From contig NZ_FOOF01000012.1 of NCBI RefSeq assembly GCF_900113115.1, positions 62,001-126,000 on the forward strand: a stretch of DNA of 64,000 nucleotides. The letters are read 5' to 3'. The stretch is from Duganella sp. CF458 (GTDB lineage: Bacteria > Pseudomonadota > Gammaproteobacteria > Burkholderiales > Burkholderiaceae_D). The notes under the pieces are model-generated. The model ran no database searches. It was not told where the DNA came from and was given only the letters and a program-made list of their open reading frames with translations. Shown piece after piece: positions 24,426 to 33,408 of this stretch; within the stretch, counting starts at the first letter, position 1, and every line of letters starts with the position of its first letter. A program made the translations under genes and the position numbers.

Positions 24426-26263
24426 GCGGCGTTCCGGAACTGGTGCAGCGGGTTCGGCACCTGGCGGAAGCGCGGCTCGCTGTCGCCGAGCAGGCGGCGC
24501 TTGGTCAGTTCTTCCACCTGGAAGGAGGGCGCGAAGACGTCGAATGCCTTGAAGCGTTGCGCATGCTGCGGGTGGCGCCGCTGGTAGTCGTGCACCAGGC
24601 GCGCGGTCATGCTCCAGAACTCCTGCTCCGGCAATGCGTAATGCCGTGCCAGGAAGATCGCCGTTTCGGCCATGCAGATGAAGAAGAAGGCGTCGCAGGT
24701 GAAGTCGCGCACCGCGTCCAGGTCGTCGGTTAGGATGAAGGAGTTGCGATTGATGCGCGCATGGCTGGCCGGCACTGGCACCAATTCAGGCGCCAGTTCC
24801 AGTCGGGCCAGGTGCTGCGGCGAATAGCGCACGCCGTCGTGGAAGTCCTTCAGTGCAATGCGCGCCGGCATTCCGTCGCGGTGGATCAGCATGATGTTCT
24901 GGGCGTGCGATTCCATGCCGATGCCGTGCGCGAACAGCATGTGGATGACGGGCGTGACCGAGGCTTGCAGCAGTTGCCCGGTCCATTCGCGCACACCGTG
25001 GCGCTCGATCCACGGATCGATCAGCGGGCGGCCGCTTTCGTCCACGTGGCACAAGCCGTTGAAAGGCACCGCGGCCTCGCCCTCGCGCAGATAGCCGTGC
25101 AGGCTCTCGCGCCAGATGGCGCCCATGGTGCCGTAGGCCTTGCCCTTGCGGTGTTCCGGCAGTTGGTCGTAGTTGAAGCTGACGCCCAGCACTTCACCGA
25201 GGATGACGAAGTCCAGCTCCCTGGCATAGGCGTCGGCTGCGATCAGGCCGTGCAGCCAATCGGCGATAATCGGGCCGTTCATCAGCGTGTGCGCGGCCAG
25301 GATGCGGCTGGTCGACGTGTTGGTGATGCTGAGCGAAAGTTTGACGTAAGCCTTGTGCGGGGCACTGTAGTTGGCCAGGGTGCGGATCGACTGCTGCGCG
25401 CGGTAGCTGTCCTGGCCCTGGCCCAGCGCCACGACGTCGCCGCTTGCCAGCTCGGGGTGGAACAGCATGGCGACACGCTGCTGCCACTGCCATGGATGGA
25501 CCGGCACCAGCAGGTAGTCGTCGATGGCCTTGCCCTGTTGCGCCAGCATGCCGGCAAAGCGCTCGTAGTCGCCGGCACCGAGTTCCTGCTTGAGCAGCGT
25601 CTCGTACCCTGTGTGCGCCGAGTGGTTGACGCGGCCCAGGCGGCGGTGCACGGCCAGCCACTGCAACTGGATCAGTTGCTTGAACTCCGGACCGTAGCGG
25701 CGGTTCTCGTCCAGCGAGAAGCCGATGCGCGACTTGTAGCTGGGGTGGTAGAGGTGGGCGTCCATGATGTCGCCTTCCAGCTCGTCGTAATCGCGCCGGG
25801 CTGAAGGCGGGCGGGCGGGATGCGCCTGGTCCTGCGCCTGCAGGTCTTTCAGCAGGGTTTGCTCGAGTTCGTCCATGAAGGCGGTCATGCGCTCCGATGG
25901 CGGCAACTGCCCAAGGATTTCGGCGCAAACGTCGGCCAGGGTGGCCGGGCGCTCTTCCTCGTTGCGTGCGGCGCGGATGACCGGGCCGCCATCCAGCTTG
26001 ACCAGGCCGAAGCTGGTTTTCATCTCACCTGGGCAGCGGTATTGCACGGCCTTGCCGTCTGCGCTGCGGCCTTCCAACAGGAATTGGGCCCGTGCATAGG
26101 CGCATTCCAGCACGCCTTCGTAGATCAGGGCTTGCAGCAGTTGGCGCACCACGCGCTGTTCGACTTGGCGATAGCGCGGCGATTGCAGGGCGGCGATCCA
26201 TTCGGGACCGATGCCGTTGGCATCCGCCAACCCGCCGAGTTGCTTCGCTTCCAGAATATTCAT
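24422..26263 (-). CDS. NIS siderophore synthetase (IucA/IucC family), AcsC-like
   Basis: A 613-residue synthetase starting at the ATG at 26263, which has AAGGAACA upstream; the frame extends further up but into the MFS gene. Motifs: HPSYKSRIGFS (ATP-binding), VPVHPWQWQ, TNTSTSRILAAHT, GMESHAQNIMLIH and LKDFHDGVRYS. The HPSYKSRxGF form is that of AcsC/SbnC-type enzymes. In achromobactin synthesis AcsC adds the second citryl unit; this assignment rests on motif form and gene order. The 3' end overlaps the aldolase gene by four bases. Confidence 0.92.
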   Translation of the reverse strand: MNILEAKQLGGLADANGIGPEWIAALQSPRYRQVEQRVVRQLLQALIYEGVLECAYARAQFLLEGRSADGKAVQYRCPGEMKTSFGLVKLDGGPVIRAARNEEERPATLADVCAEILGQLPPSERMTAFMDELEQTLLKDLQAQDQAHPARPPSARRDYDELEGDIMDAHLYHPSYKSRIGFSLDENRRYGPEFKQLIQLQWLAVHRRLGRVNHSAHTGYETLLKQELGAGDYERFAGMLAQQGKAIDDYLLVPVHPWQWQQRVAMLFHPELASGDVVALGQGQDSYRAQQSIRTLANYSAPHKAYVKLSLSITNTSTSRILAAHTLMNGPIIADWLHGLIAADAYARELDFVILGEVLGVSFNYDQLPEHRKGKAYGTMGAIWRESLHGYLREGEAAVPFNGLCHVDESGRPLIDPWIERHGVREWTGQLLQASVTPVIHMLFAHGIGMESHAQNIMLIHRDGMPARIALKDFHDGVRYSPQHLARLELAPELVPVPASHARINRNSFILTDDLDAVRDFTCDAFFFICMAETAIFLARHYALPEQEFWSMTARLVHDYQRRHPQHAQRFKAFDVFAPSFQVEELTKRRLLGDSEPRFRQVPNPLHQFRNAA

Positions 26264-26291
26264 AGTGTTCCTTGTTCGGTTGTTCGATTGA

Positions 26292-27701
26292 TTAAAGAGA
26301 GCCTGCGGCCGCCGTCGCAGGACGCGCCGCGTTGCCGGGCTTCGGGAATAGCAGGGCGACCGGTACGGTTGCCAGCAGCAGCAGGCCGATTGCGATAAAG
26401 ATTTCCTTGAGTGCGGTGCCGTCACCCAACTGGGCGCGCCGCAGTTCGAAGTAGAGCGACACCGCCACCACGGCCAGCGAGGCGATGATGCGCCGCAGGA
26501 TGTTGTTCATGGCCGCGCCTTCGGTGACCAGGTGCTCCGGGATTGCATTCAGGCCGGCGGTGGTGACGGGCATATAGGACAGTCCCAGCCCGACGCCACG
26601 CGCCGCCATCAGGGCCACGACCAGCCAGAGCGATGCCTGTGCTCCAGCCAGCCCAAGCCCCATGGTTGCCAACGCGCTGCACACCAGGCCTGCCGCCACG
26701 CCGGCGCGCGGACCATGCTTGTCCAGAAGACGTCCTCCCAGCGTGGAGCACAGGCCAGCCGTCACAGCGGTGGCAAACAGGGCAAGGCCGCTCCAGCCGG
26801 CACCGTGGCCCAGCACCGTCTGTACCAGCAGCGGCAGCAGTACTACGCTGCCGAACATGCCCACCGACTGGACCGCTACCACCACCACGCTCAAGCTGTA
26901 GCTTGGCTCGGCAAAGATGCGCAGGTTGAGCAGCGGGGCCGGCTGGCGCAGTTCCACCCGCACGAAGCACGCCAAGCAAAGCAGGGCTGCCACGACCAGG
27001 GCAATGTTGAAGGGATCGCTGATGCCTGCGACGCCTTTCACGCGGCTCAAGGCTGCCAGCAGGATGCCCACGCCCAGCGTCGCCAGCAGGAAGCCCTGCC
27101 AGTCGAATTTCAGCGGCGTGCGCGCCGCCGGCGAGGGCAGCCAATGCCAGCCGATGATCCAGCCGGCCAGGCCCACCGGGATGTTGAAGGCAAACAGCAC
27201 GTGCCAGCTGCTGAATTGCACCAGCAGGCCGCCGACCAGCGGGCCCACGGCCGGAGCCAGCATCACGGCCATGCCCCACCACCCGCTGATACGGCCGCGT
27301 TCCTCCTTCGGATAGACCTCGAATACGAGCGCCAGCGACAGGGGGATCATCAGGCCGCCGGCCACGCCCTGGATGCAGCGTGCCGCAATCACCCACGCCA
27401 TCGATGGCGCCAGGGTGCCGATGCAGGAGCCGGCCAGGAACAGCGCCAGGCCGGTCAGGTAGACACGCTTCTTGCCGAAGCGGTTGCCCAGCCAGGCTGT
27501 CGCCGGCATGGTCATGCCCATGCAGATCATGAACGCCGTGATGACCCAGCTTGCCGCCACGGCGTCGATGCCGAACACCGTGATGAACTGCGGGATGGCC
27601 GGGTTCAGCGCGGTGTTGTTCAGGCTGACCGTCACCGTGCCGAGGAGCGCGGTAGCGGCGACCAGCCAGCGCGCGGCAGCTTCGGACGACCAGATGCTCA
27701 T
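26292..27701 (-). CDS. MFS transporter (DHA2 type), siderophore exporter
   Basis: A 469-residue inner-membrane protein with about 14 helices, most like the drug:H+ antiporter DHA2 group (GNRFGKKRVYLTGLALFLAGS; motif C-like AMMLAPAVGPLVGGLL region). The start is the ATG at 27701, which overlaps the aminotransferase stop (ATGA); a longer upstream frame is an artefact inside that gene. An MFS gene sits at the same place in achromobactin (yhcA), staphyloferrin B (sbnD) and vibrioferrin (pvsC) operons, where it exports the siderophore. I infer the same here. Confidence 0.9.
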   Translation of the reverse strand: MSIWSSEAAARWLVAATALLGTVTVSLNNTALNPAIPQFITVFGIDAVAASWVITAFMICMGMTMPATAWLGNRFGKKRVYLTGLALFLAGSCIGTLAPSMAWVIAARCIQGVAGGLMIPLSLALVFEVYPKEERGRISGWWGMAVMLAPAVGPLVGGLLVQFSSWHVLFAFNIPVGLAGWIIGWHWLPSPAARTPLKFDWQGFLLATLGVGILLAALSRVKGVAGISDPFNIALVVAALLCLACFVRVELRQPAPLLNLRIFAEPSYSLSVVVVAVQSVGMFGSVVLLPLLVQTVLGHGAGWSGLALFATAVTAGLCSTLGGRLLDKHGPRAGVAAGLVCSALATMGLGLAGAQASLWLVVALMAARGVGLGLSYMPVTTAGLNAIPEHLVTEGAAMNNILRRIIASLAVVAVSLYFELRRAQLGDGTALKEIFIAIGLLLLATVPVALLFPKPGNAARPATAAAGSL

Positions 27702-29080
27702 GCGGCGGCGCTGACCGATTCCGGTGCGCAGGCGGCCTCGCGTACCGCTTCGGCGAAGATGCCGGCGACGATGTCGACCTGCGCCTCGGTGATGATCAGC
27801 GGCGGCAGGAAGCGCACCACGGCGCCGTGGCGGCCGCCTAGTTCCAGGATCAGTCCCTTCTGGAAGCACTTGCGCTGGATGGCGCTGGCCAGCGCCGGGT
27901 CGGCCAGCGGCAGCCCGAGCGCATCGGTCTTGCCCTGGCCGTCGACGATCTCGACGCCGATCATCAGGCCGCGCCCTCGCACGTCGCCGATCTGCGGCAC
28001 TTCGGCCTGCAGCGCCTGCAGCAGCGCCGTCAGCTGGCTACCGCGCTTGGCTGCTTGTTCGACCAATTGTTCGCGGCGGATGTATTGCAGGCTGGCCAGG
28101 CCGGCGGCCATGGCGAGCTGGTTGCCGCGGAAGGTGCCGATGTGGGCTCCTGGCTTCCAGCAGTCGAACTGCTTGCGGTAGACCAGTACCGACAAGGGCA
28201 GGCTGCCGCCAATGGCCTTGGACAGCACCAGGATGTCCGGCACGATGCCGGCATGTTCGAAGGCGAACAGCTTGCCGGTGCGGCCGAAGCCGGTCTGCAC
28301 CTCGTCGATGATCAGCAGGATGCCGTGCTCCTCGGTGATGCGGCGCATCTCGCGCAGCCATTCAAGCGGCGCGGGAATGGCGCCGCCTTCTCCCTGCACC
28401 ACTTCCAGGATCATCGCCGCAGGCGGGCGCACGCCGCTTTCCGGATCGCCCAGCAGGTTGCGGATGTAGCGCGCGCTGAGCTGGTGTCCCTGCTCGCCGC
28501 CGACGCCGAAGGGGCAGCGGTAGGAATAGGGGTAAGGCAGGAACTGCACTTCGGGCATCAAGCCCGGAATGTCGCCTTTCTGGTGCAGGGTGCCGCTGAG
28601 GCTCATGGTGGCATGGGTGGAGCCGTGGTAGCCGCCGTGGAAGGACAGCACGCCGCTGCGGCCGGTGGCGATCTTGGCCAGCTTGACCGCGGCCTCGATG
28701 GCGTCGGCGCCGGTCGGAGCGCAGAAGTGCACGCGCGCATCCTGCGCGAACTCCTGCGGCAGGCTGGCGAACAATTCGTCGACGAAGGCTTCCTTCAGCG
28801 GCGTGGTGATGTCCAGCGTATGCAGCGGCAGCTTCCGGTCCAGGGTTGCCTTGATGGCGTCCACCACAACCGGATGGTTATGGCCGAGGGCCAGCGTGCC
28901 GGCACCAGCCAGGCAGTCGTAATAGGACTTGCCATCCATGTCGGTCACATGGATGCCTTCCGCGCGCTGGATGGCAAGCGGCAGGCGGCGCGGATAGGAG
29001 CGGGCGTTGGATTCGCGAGCGGCCTGGCTATCGAGCAAAGACCGGTTTCCCGCGCGTTCAGGAACAAGCGTGTGCAGCAT
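27698..29080 (-). CDS. Diaminobutyrate-2-oxoglutarate aminotransferase (class III), AcsF-like
   Basis: A PLP enzyme forming L-2,4-diaminobutyrate from aspartate semialdehyde, the diamine backbone of achromobactin. It has 460 residues from the ATG at 29080 (GGAG eight bases upstream). Motifs: GAGTLALGHNHP, FHGGYHGSTHATM, VVQGEGGAIPAP, LLIIDEVQTGFGRTG and the PLP lysine in VLSKAIGGSLPL. They match the DABA aminotransferase group rather than acetylornithine transaminase. It overlaps the upstream decarboxylase by 23 bases. Its presence argues for diaminobutyrate, rather than diaminopropionate or putrescine, as a building block. Confidence 0.9.
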   Translation of the reverse strand: MLHTLVPERAGNRSLLDSQAARESNARSYPRRLPLAIQRAEGIHVTDMDGKSYYDCLAGAGTLALGHNHPVVVDAIKATLDRKLPLHTLDITTPLKEAFVDELFASLPQEFAQDARVHFCAPTGADAIEAAVKLAKIATGRSGVLSFHGGYHGSTHATMSLSGTLHQKGDIPGLMPEVQFLPYPYSYRCPFGVGGEQGHQLSARYIRNLLGDPESGVRPPAAMILEVVQGEGGAIPAPLEWLREMRRITEEHGILLIIDEVQTGFGRTGKLFAFEHAGIVPDILVLSKAIGGSLPLSVLVYRKQFDCWKPGAHIGTFRGNQLAMAAGLASLQYIRREQLVEQAAKRGSQLTALLQALQAEVPQIGDVRGRGLMIGVEIVDGQGKTDALGLPLADPALASAIQRKCFQKGLILELGGRHGAVVRFLPPLIITEAQVDIVAGIFAEAVREAACAPESVSAAA

Positions 29081-30308
29081 GAGTTTCACTCCATTGTAGA
29101 GTTGTTTCGGATTCGGCCTGGTCCAGGAAAACCTGGTCCGGGCGCGGATGACAGAGAAAATCGGCGTGCGAAATATTGAAGCCGTAGGCGCCTGCCAGAG
29201 GCAGCAACAGCAGGTCGCCGATGGCCAGCCCGGGCAGGGCGGCGTCGCGCGCCAGCACGTCTTTTGGCGTGCAAAGCTGGCCGACCACGGTCCATTCGGT
29301 CTCGCCTGCAGCCGCAGCGGCGGATGTTGCGGCAGGCAGGTGCAGTACCGGATGGTCGTGAGCCTGTGCTGCCGGCAGCCGGAACTGGTGGGTGCCGCCG
29401 CGGCAGACGGCGAAGCCTTTGCCGTGGCTATGCTTCAGGTCCAGCACCTGCATCAGGTAGTAGCCGCAGAAGGCGCTGACAAAGCGGCCTGGTTCGAAAC
29501 GCAGGCGCGGCGCGTGCGTATCCGCCGCCAGGCGCTGTGCCAAGTGGCGGCACAGTTGCGGCCAGTCGAACTGCGCTGGCTGCAGGTAATTCACGCCCAT
29601 GCCGCCGCCCGCATTCAGGCAGCGCACCCGTTCGCCGTTGCGGGCCAGTGCCTTCCATTGCGGCCATTTGTCGAGGTACCAGTCCAGTAGCTGGATATGG
29701 CGCGCCACGTCGAGCTGGTGCGACATGGCGTGCACGTGGAAGCCATGCAGTTCCAGGTGCACGCATTGCTCCACCAGCGCAACGGCTGCCGGCAGCTCGC
29801 TTTCATCGATGCCGAACGGCGTCGGCGCACCGGCCATGGACAGCTTGGTGGCCAGTTGCGGCGGCAGCGATGGGTTGATGCGCACCAGGACCGGCTGGCG
29901 GCGGCCCATGCGCGCGGCAATCTTGTCGAGGCGGCGGATTTCATCCAGGCTCTCGACATGGATCATTTCCACGCCGTTCAGCATCGCTTGCTCGAGGTCC
30001 GAATTCAGCTTGCCGGGCCCGGAGAAGACGAAGTTATGCGTGCCGCTGCATTGCCGCACGCGTGCGATCTCGCCGCCGGAGGAAATCTCGAAACCGTCCA
30101 CAAACGGCTCCAGGGCTTGCAGGATCGGCGCCTCGCTGTTGGCCTTGATGGCGTAATACAGCTCGACGCCGGACGGCAGGCAGGACTTCATCCACTGCAC
30201 ATGGCGGCGCAAGGCCGGCAGGTCGTAAATGAAGGCGCTGACGGGATCGCCCGCCGCGGCAGCCAGGGTGCGTGCCTTCGCCGCGACAGCTTGCGGCAAG
30301 TTCGTCAT
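29058..30308 (-). CDS. PLP-dependent amino-acid decarboxylase (AcsE/SbnH-like)
   Basis: A fold-type III PLP decarboxylase of the diaminopimelate/ornithine decarboxylase family, 416 residues from the ATG at 30308 (GGAGGTACCGCA upstream). The PLP lysine lies in ELYYAIKANSE; further motifs are FEISSGGEI, HVHAMSH, CLNAGGGMGV, FEPGRF and GAYGFNISHADF. In achromobactin synthesis AcsE decarboxylates O-citryl-serine to O-citryl-ethanolamine, and SbnH and PvsE do similar work. The placement between an AcsD-like synthetase (four-base ATGA overlap) and the AcsF-like aminotransferase supports that job. Substrate is inferred. Confidence 0.9.
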   Translation of the reverse strand: MTNLPQAVAAKARTLAAAAGDPVSAFIYDLPALRRHVQWMKSCLPSGVELYYAIKANSEAPILQALEPFVDGFEISSGGEIARVRQCSGTHNFVFSGPGKLNSDLEQAMLNGVEMIHVESLDEIRRLDKIAARMGRRQPVLVRINPSLPPQLATKLSMAGAPTPFGIDESELPAAVALVEQCVHLELHGFHVHAMSHQLDVARHIQLLDWYLDKWPQWKALARNGERVRCLNAGGGMGVNYLQPAQFDWPQLCRHLAQRLAADTHAPRLRFEPGRFVSAFCGYYLMQVLDLKHSHGKGFAVCRGGTHQFRLPAAQAHDHPVLHLPAATSAAAAAGETEWTVVGQLCTPKDVLARDAALPGLAIGDLLLLPLAGAYGFNISHADFLCHPRPDQVFLDQAESETTLQWSETHAAHACS

Positions 30309-32074
30309 TGCGGTACCTCCCATGGCGCCTGCAGTTGCACATAGCCGGCGAACTTGTCGGCGGCTGCGGCAAGCCTGATTCGGAAATTCGTCTTGCACGG
30401 GATGGCGGCACCGGCCAGCAGGTCATCGAGCTCCGGCGCCGGCGCTTGCAACGTGGCGCGAATGCTTTCCAGTTCCTCCCGCACCAGTTGCCACATCGCA
30501 GGCGCCAGGGCGGGCTGCGCGTGGCTCAGTGCCAGGATGGCTTCCGACAGGTTGTTGACGAACAGGCAGTAGGTGATGCGCTTCCAGCCCTGTGCGCGCG
30601 GATACTCCAGCGACTGGCGCACGCGAGGGTGCATCTCGCCAGGAACCGCCTGCATGCCGTGTTCCGCCGTCAACTTGACGCCCTCGTAGTCGCGCAGCAG
30701 TACCTTCGCCGGATGGCCGTCGCGGTGCACCAGCACCGTGTTCTGCAGATGCGGCTCGAAGATCACCCCGTGGTGGAAGAACATGTTCATCACTGGCCGC
30801 AGCAGCAACGCCGCATAGCTTGCGAACCAGCGCAACAGCTGCTCGTCGCCTGGAGAGTGGCCCAGTTGCTGTTCCAGGAAGGCGAGCACGTTCGATTGCA
30901 GCCTGAGGTCGCGGCCGAACATGGTCCCGGCCATCAGGCAATTCCGTTCGCCTTCTTCCAGGCAGAAGTTCCGGCGCAGGATGGCACCGGTCTGTTCGCG
31001 GAACCAGATGCTGTCTTCCGCCGGCAGGCCGGGCGGGGACCAGCTCATTGCAGCCGGTTCCGGCACCGTATCGAGGCCGCCGGTGGTGGCAGCATTTTCG
31101 GTGGCCAGGCGTTGCAGGTGGCGGTCGATCAGCAGGGCGCTTTCCAGTTCATACCAGGCGTTCTTGCGCACGCAGTTGGTGATGCGGACGTTCAGCGAAC
31201 CCTTGATGAAGTAACCGTGATCGCGCACATACATGGTGCGCACCGATGCCGTTGGGTGGGACAGGAAGCCGCTGCGCCCCAGGTCGCGGATGCACTGCAT
31301 CGCCAGCAGGCGCTGCACGCGCGGGTCGGCGCGGAACAGCTCCGCCTGGATCGGATGCATGCTGATGATGGCGCGCCCCGGACGGGCGGCGTCCTGGTCG
31401 GCAAAGGCCGCCAGCGCCTGTTGTTGCGACATGCCGTTGGCCGCGATCCACAGCCCGTCCAGCGGCACTTCAAACAGGTGGAGGCGCACCTCGGCCCTGA
31501 ATTCCGGCGACACTTCTTCCTGGCGCAGCGATGCGGGCCATAGCCTGGCTTTCGGGGCGACCTGCGCGGGATGGCCGTACCACAGGCATTGTTCGCTGGC
31601 GATATAGTCCGACAGCGGCGCGATCTCCCGGCCCGCGAAGTGCGCGGTCACGGCGCGTTTCAGGTCGCGGCTGGCGATAATCTGCGTCATCAATTCCGGG
31701 TTGGCCTGTTGCGTGATCGCGCTGCAGCTTTCCAGCATGGATTCAGCCATCAGCGCAGGCGACAGGACTTGCCAACGCATGCCGGGGCGCTTGCCGAATA
31801 CGCTCGACAGGCAAACCTGGCTGCCCAGCGTATCCTTGCGGTCGGCCAGCACGATGAACTGCACGCCATCCGGCATGCGGATCATCAACGGCACCACCTG
31901 CGGTGATTGCAGGCGGCGATAGAGCTGGAACGGCAGGCCGAGCGGCTGCTCGCGCCAGTCATCGGCCAGCAGCGACATCGGCAGTGCGAACTCCTTGAGC
32001 AGGCAGTTCAGCAGGGCATGCATGGCCGCCTGGTCGGCGATCACGCGCGAAGCGGACAGGGTTGGTACGTTCAT
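30305..32074 (-). CDS. NIS siderophore synthetase (IucA/IucC family), AcsD-like
   Basis: A 589-residue synthetase whose ATG overlaps the ATP-grasp stop by four bases. Motifs: LWYGHPAQVAPKAR (ATP-binding), ISMHPIQ, HPTASVRTMYV, FFHHGVIFEPHLQNTVLVH (Glu and His equivalent to the citrate/ATP site residues of AcsD) and LLRDYEGVKL. In achromobactin synthesis AcsD couples citrate to serine as the first step, followed by the decarboxylase; here the decarboxylase gene follows directly. Substrate identity is inferred from motifs and neighbours. It diverges strongly from the other two synthetases in the cluster. Confidence 0.92.
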   Translation of the reverse strand: MNVPTLSASRVIADQAAMHALLNCLLKEFALPMSLLADDWREQPLGLPFQLYRRLQSPQVVPLMIRMPDGVQFIVLADRKDTLGSQVCLSSVFGKRPGMRWQVLSPALMAESMLESCSAITQQANPELMTQIIASRDLKRAVTAHFAGREIAPLSDYIASEQCLWYGHPAQVAPKARLWPASLRQEEVSPEFRAEVRLHLFEVPLDGLWIAANGMSQQQALAAFADQDAARPGRAIISMHPIQAELFRADPRVQRLLAMQCIRDLGRSGFLSHPTASVRTMYVRDHGYFIKGSLNVRITNCVRKNAWYELESALLIDRHLQRLATENAATTGGLDTVPEPAAMSWSPPGLPAEDSIWFREQTGAILRRNFCLEEGERNCLMAGTMFGRDLRLQSNVLAFLEQQLGHSPGDEQLLRWFASYAALLLRPVMNMFFHHGVIFEPHLQNTVLVHRDGHPAKVLLRDYEGVKLTAEHGMQAVPGEMHPRVRQSLEYPRAQGWKRITYCLFVNNLSEAILALSHAQPALAPAMWQLVREELESIRATLQAPAPELDDLLAGAAIPCKTNFRIRLAAAADKFAGYVQLQAPWEVPQ

Positions 32075-33024
32075 GCCGCCGCTTCCATTGCCGGCGCCTG
32101 TCGCGCGTCGATATGCAGCAGGTGCAAGGGCTTGACCGGCGTGCCGATGCTGGCCTTCACCACCTCGACGAACAGCTTGCCGTCAAGCTGGTCGTCCAGC
32201 GCGAGTTCGGATTCGTCGTCGTGCAGGCCGTTGTGGATTTCACGGATGCGCACGCCGGCGCCCGACACGCCATATTCGATGTGATGGCGGCCGTTGCCCA
32301 GCTCATGGGCCAGCAACTGCAGCAGCAGCTCGTCGCAACGGGGAGGGCGCTGCATGAAGGACTGCACGCGCTTGGTACGCACGTTGTCGCGGTCGAATTC
32401 AATGCGGCTGCCGCCCAGGATGGTGAAACCATCGGGCGTCGCCAGCGCATCCAGCGCGTACACTTCTTCGTCTTCGCGGTATTTTTCAACCAGTGCGTAG
32501 CCATGGCGCAGCTGCTCCAATAGCCGCTGCAGTTCGGCGGCATTGCGCACCAGCGCACCGCCCGTCCCGGCACCGCCTTCCAGCGCCTGCACCGTGGCGG
32601 GGAACCAGTCGGCGCCAAGCGCGCCGGCCGGCTCGGTGCAATCGATGATGCGGCGCTGGTGACGCGGTGAACGCACTGCATCCAGGCGCTGGTCGTGCCG
32701 CAGGGCGCTACGCCAGGCCGGGCCCGGCAGCCCGAAGTAGGCCGCGCAGATCGCCGCCGAAGCATGCAGCGCGGCGTCGGCCGCCACGACGCCGGAGAAG
32801 CGCTTGCCATGAACGGATACAAAGCGCGCCACGGCCAGCGGATTGAAAACGTCGCACTCGGCCAGGTCGGCTTCGCCGTACAGCGGCGAGTCCTTGGCGC
32901 GAACGATATGCTCCCTGACGCAGTCGGTCAGGATGGTTGCCTTCAGCTGAAGTTCAGCTACGGCAGCCAGGAATCCCTGCTCCAGAACGCGGTTCGGGGC
33001 ATGGGCGAGTATCAGTAGTTCCAT
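32071..33024 (-). CDS. ATP-grasp-like protein, first gene of the siderophore operon
   Basis: A 317-residue protein starting at the ATG at 33024 with GAGGAAG upstream. It shows the layout of ATP-grasp ligases: an N-terminal Rossmann-like part (MELLILAHAPNRVLEQGF), a middle part with ALVEKYREDEEVYALDALA, and a C-terminal HHIEYGVSGAGVRIREIHNG that resembles the metal-ligand strand (E-x-N). Achromobactin operons have no such gene, but vibrioferrin-type operons (pvsA, xssA) start with an ATP-grasp protein. It may add an amino acid or 2-oxoglutarate to the product. It is the first gene after the Fur box at 33070-33088. Confidence 0.8.
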   Translation of the reverse strand: MELLILAHAPNRVLEQGFLAAVAELQLKATILTDCVREHIVRAKDSPLYGEADLAECDVFNPLAVARFVSVHGKRFSGVVAADAALHASAAICAAYFGLPGPAWRSALRHDQRLDAVRSPRHQRRIIDCTEPAGALGADWFPATVQALEGGAGTGGALVRNAAELQRLLEQLRHGYALVEKYREDEEVYALDALATPDGFTILGGSRIEFDRDNVRTKRVQSFMQRPPRCDELLLQLLAHELGNGRHHIEYGVSGAGVRIREIHNGLHDDESELALDDQLDGKLFVEVVKASIGTPVKPLHLLHIDARQAPAMEAAA

Positions 33025-33069
33025 CAAGCTGCTTCCTCTCGTCGGTAGAAATGGCACCATTCAGCTTTA

Positions 33070-33088
33070 CTGAATGATTCTCATTTAC
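33070..33088 (-). promoter_or_regulatory. Fur box before the siderophore operon
   Basis: On the minus strand it reads GTAAATGAGAATCATTCAG, agreeing at 13 of 19 positions with GATAATGATAATCATTATC. It lies about 46 bases upstream of the ATP-grasp start and would control all eight or nine biosynthesis and export genes downstream. Confidence 0.75.
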
Positions 33089-33134
33089 GATGACGAAGCA
33101 GGCTTGGGAATGTTTAAGAGAATGTCAGGTTTTT

Positions 33135-33344
33135 TTATTCGCCCGGCTGTTCAGCCGGCGGCACGAGCCCGGTCAGCAGCCAGACACGCGACGCTTCTTC
33201 ATATGCCTTGCGGTGGGCAGGATCCCGCTCCAGCCAGGCAGTCAGGTCCGACGCGGTGCTTGCGTCAATTGGCTGCGCATGTGCACGGAGCACCCAGTCC
33301 AGCGCAGCCTGCCAGACCGGATTGTTTTCGCGAGGATTTGTCAT
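33135..33344 (-). CDS. Short FecR N-terminal (DUF4880)-like sigma regulator
   Basis: A 69-residue protein from the ATG at 33344; an in-frame TTG at 33371 would add nine residues. It matches only the cytoplasmic N-terminal sigma-binding part of FecR/PupR proteins: PVWQAALDWVLRAH, then LTAWLERDPAHRKAYEEASR and VW. The membrane helix and the periplasmic FecR domain are absent, and the frame closes with a normal stop followed by intergenic DNA containing the Fur box, so I see no frameshifted remainder. It lies 64 bases after the sigma gene on the same strand. It may bind and tune that sigma factor in the cytoplasm. Confidence 0.75.
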   Translation of the reverse strand: MTNPRENNPVWQAALDWVLRAHAQPIDASTASDLTAWLERDPAHRKAYEEASRVWLLTGLVPPAEQPGE

Positions 33345-33408
33345 GGAAACAAACAATGCCGATGAGTACAAGCTGGCATTGTATATGACAGGAAAGTGAC
33401 GCCGGACT

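Noticed and set aside
33130..33160. Hairpin CCGGCTG/CAGCCGG at the end of the short FecR-like gene as a terminator
   Set aside because: In the direction of that gene the hairpin is followed by A residues, not T; it is also partly inside the coding region.
33135..33344. Short FecR-like gene as a frameshifted full-length fecR
   Set aside because: The DNA after its stop is intergenic, holds a Fur box and the next operon's start, and contains no fecR-like continuation in other frames.
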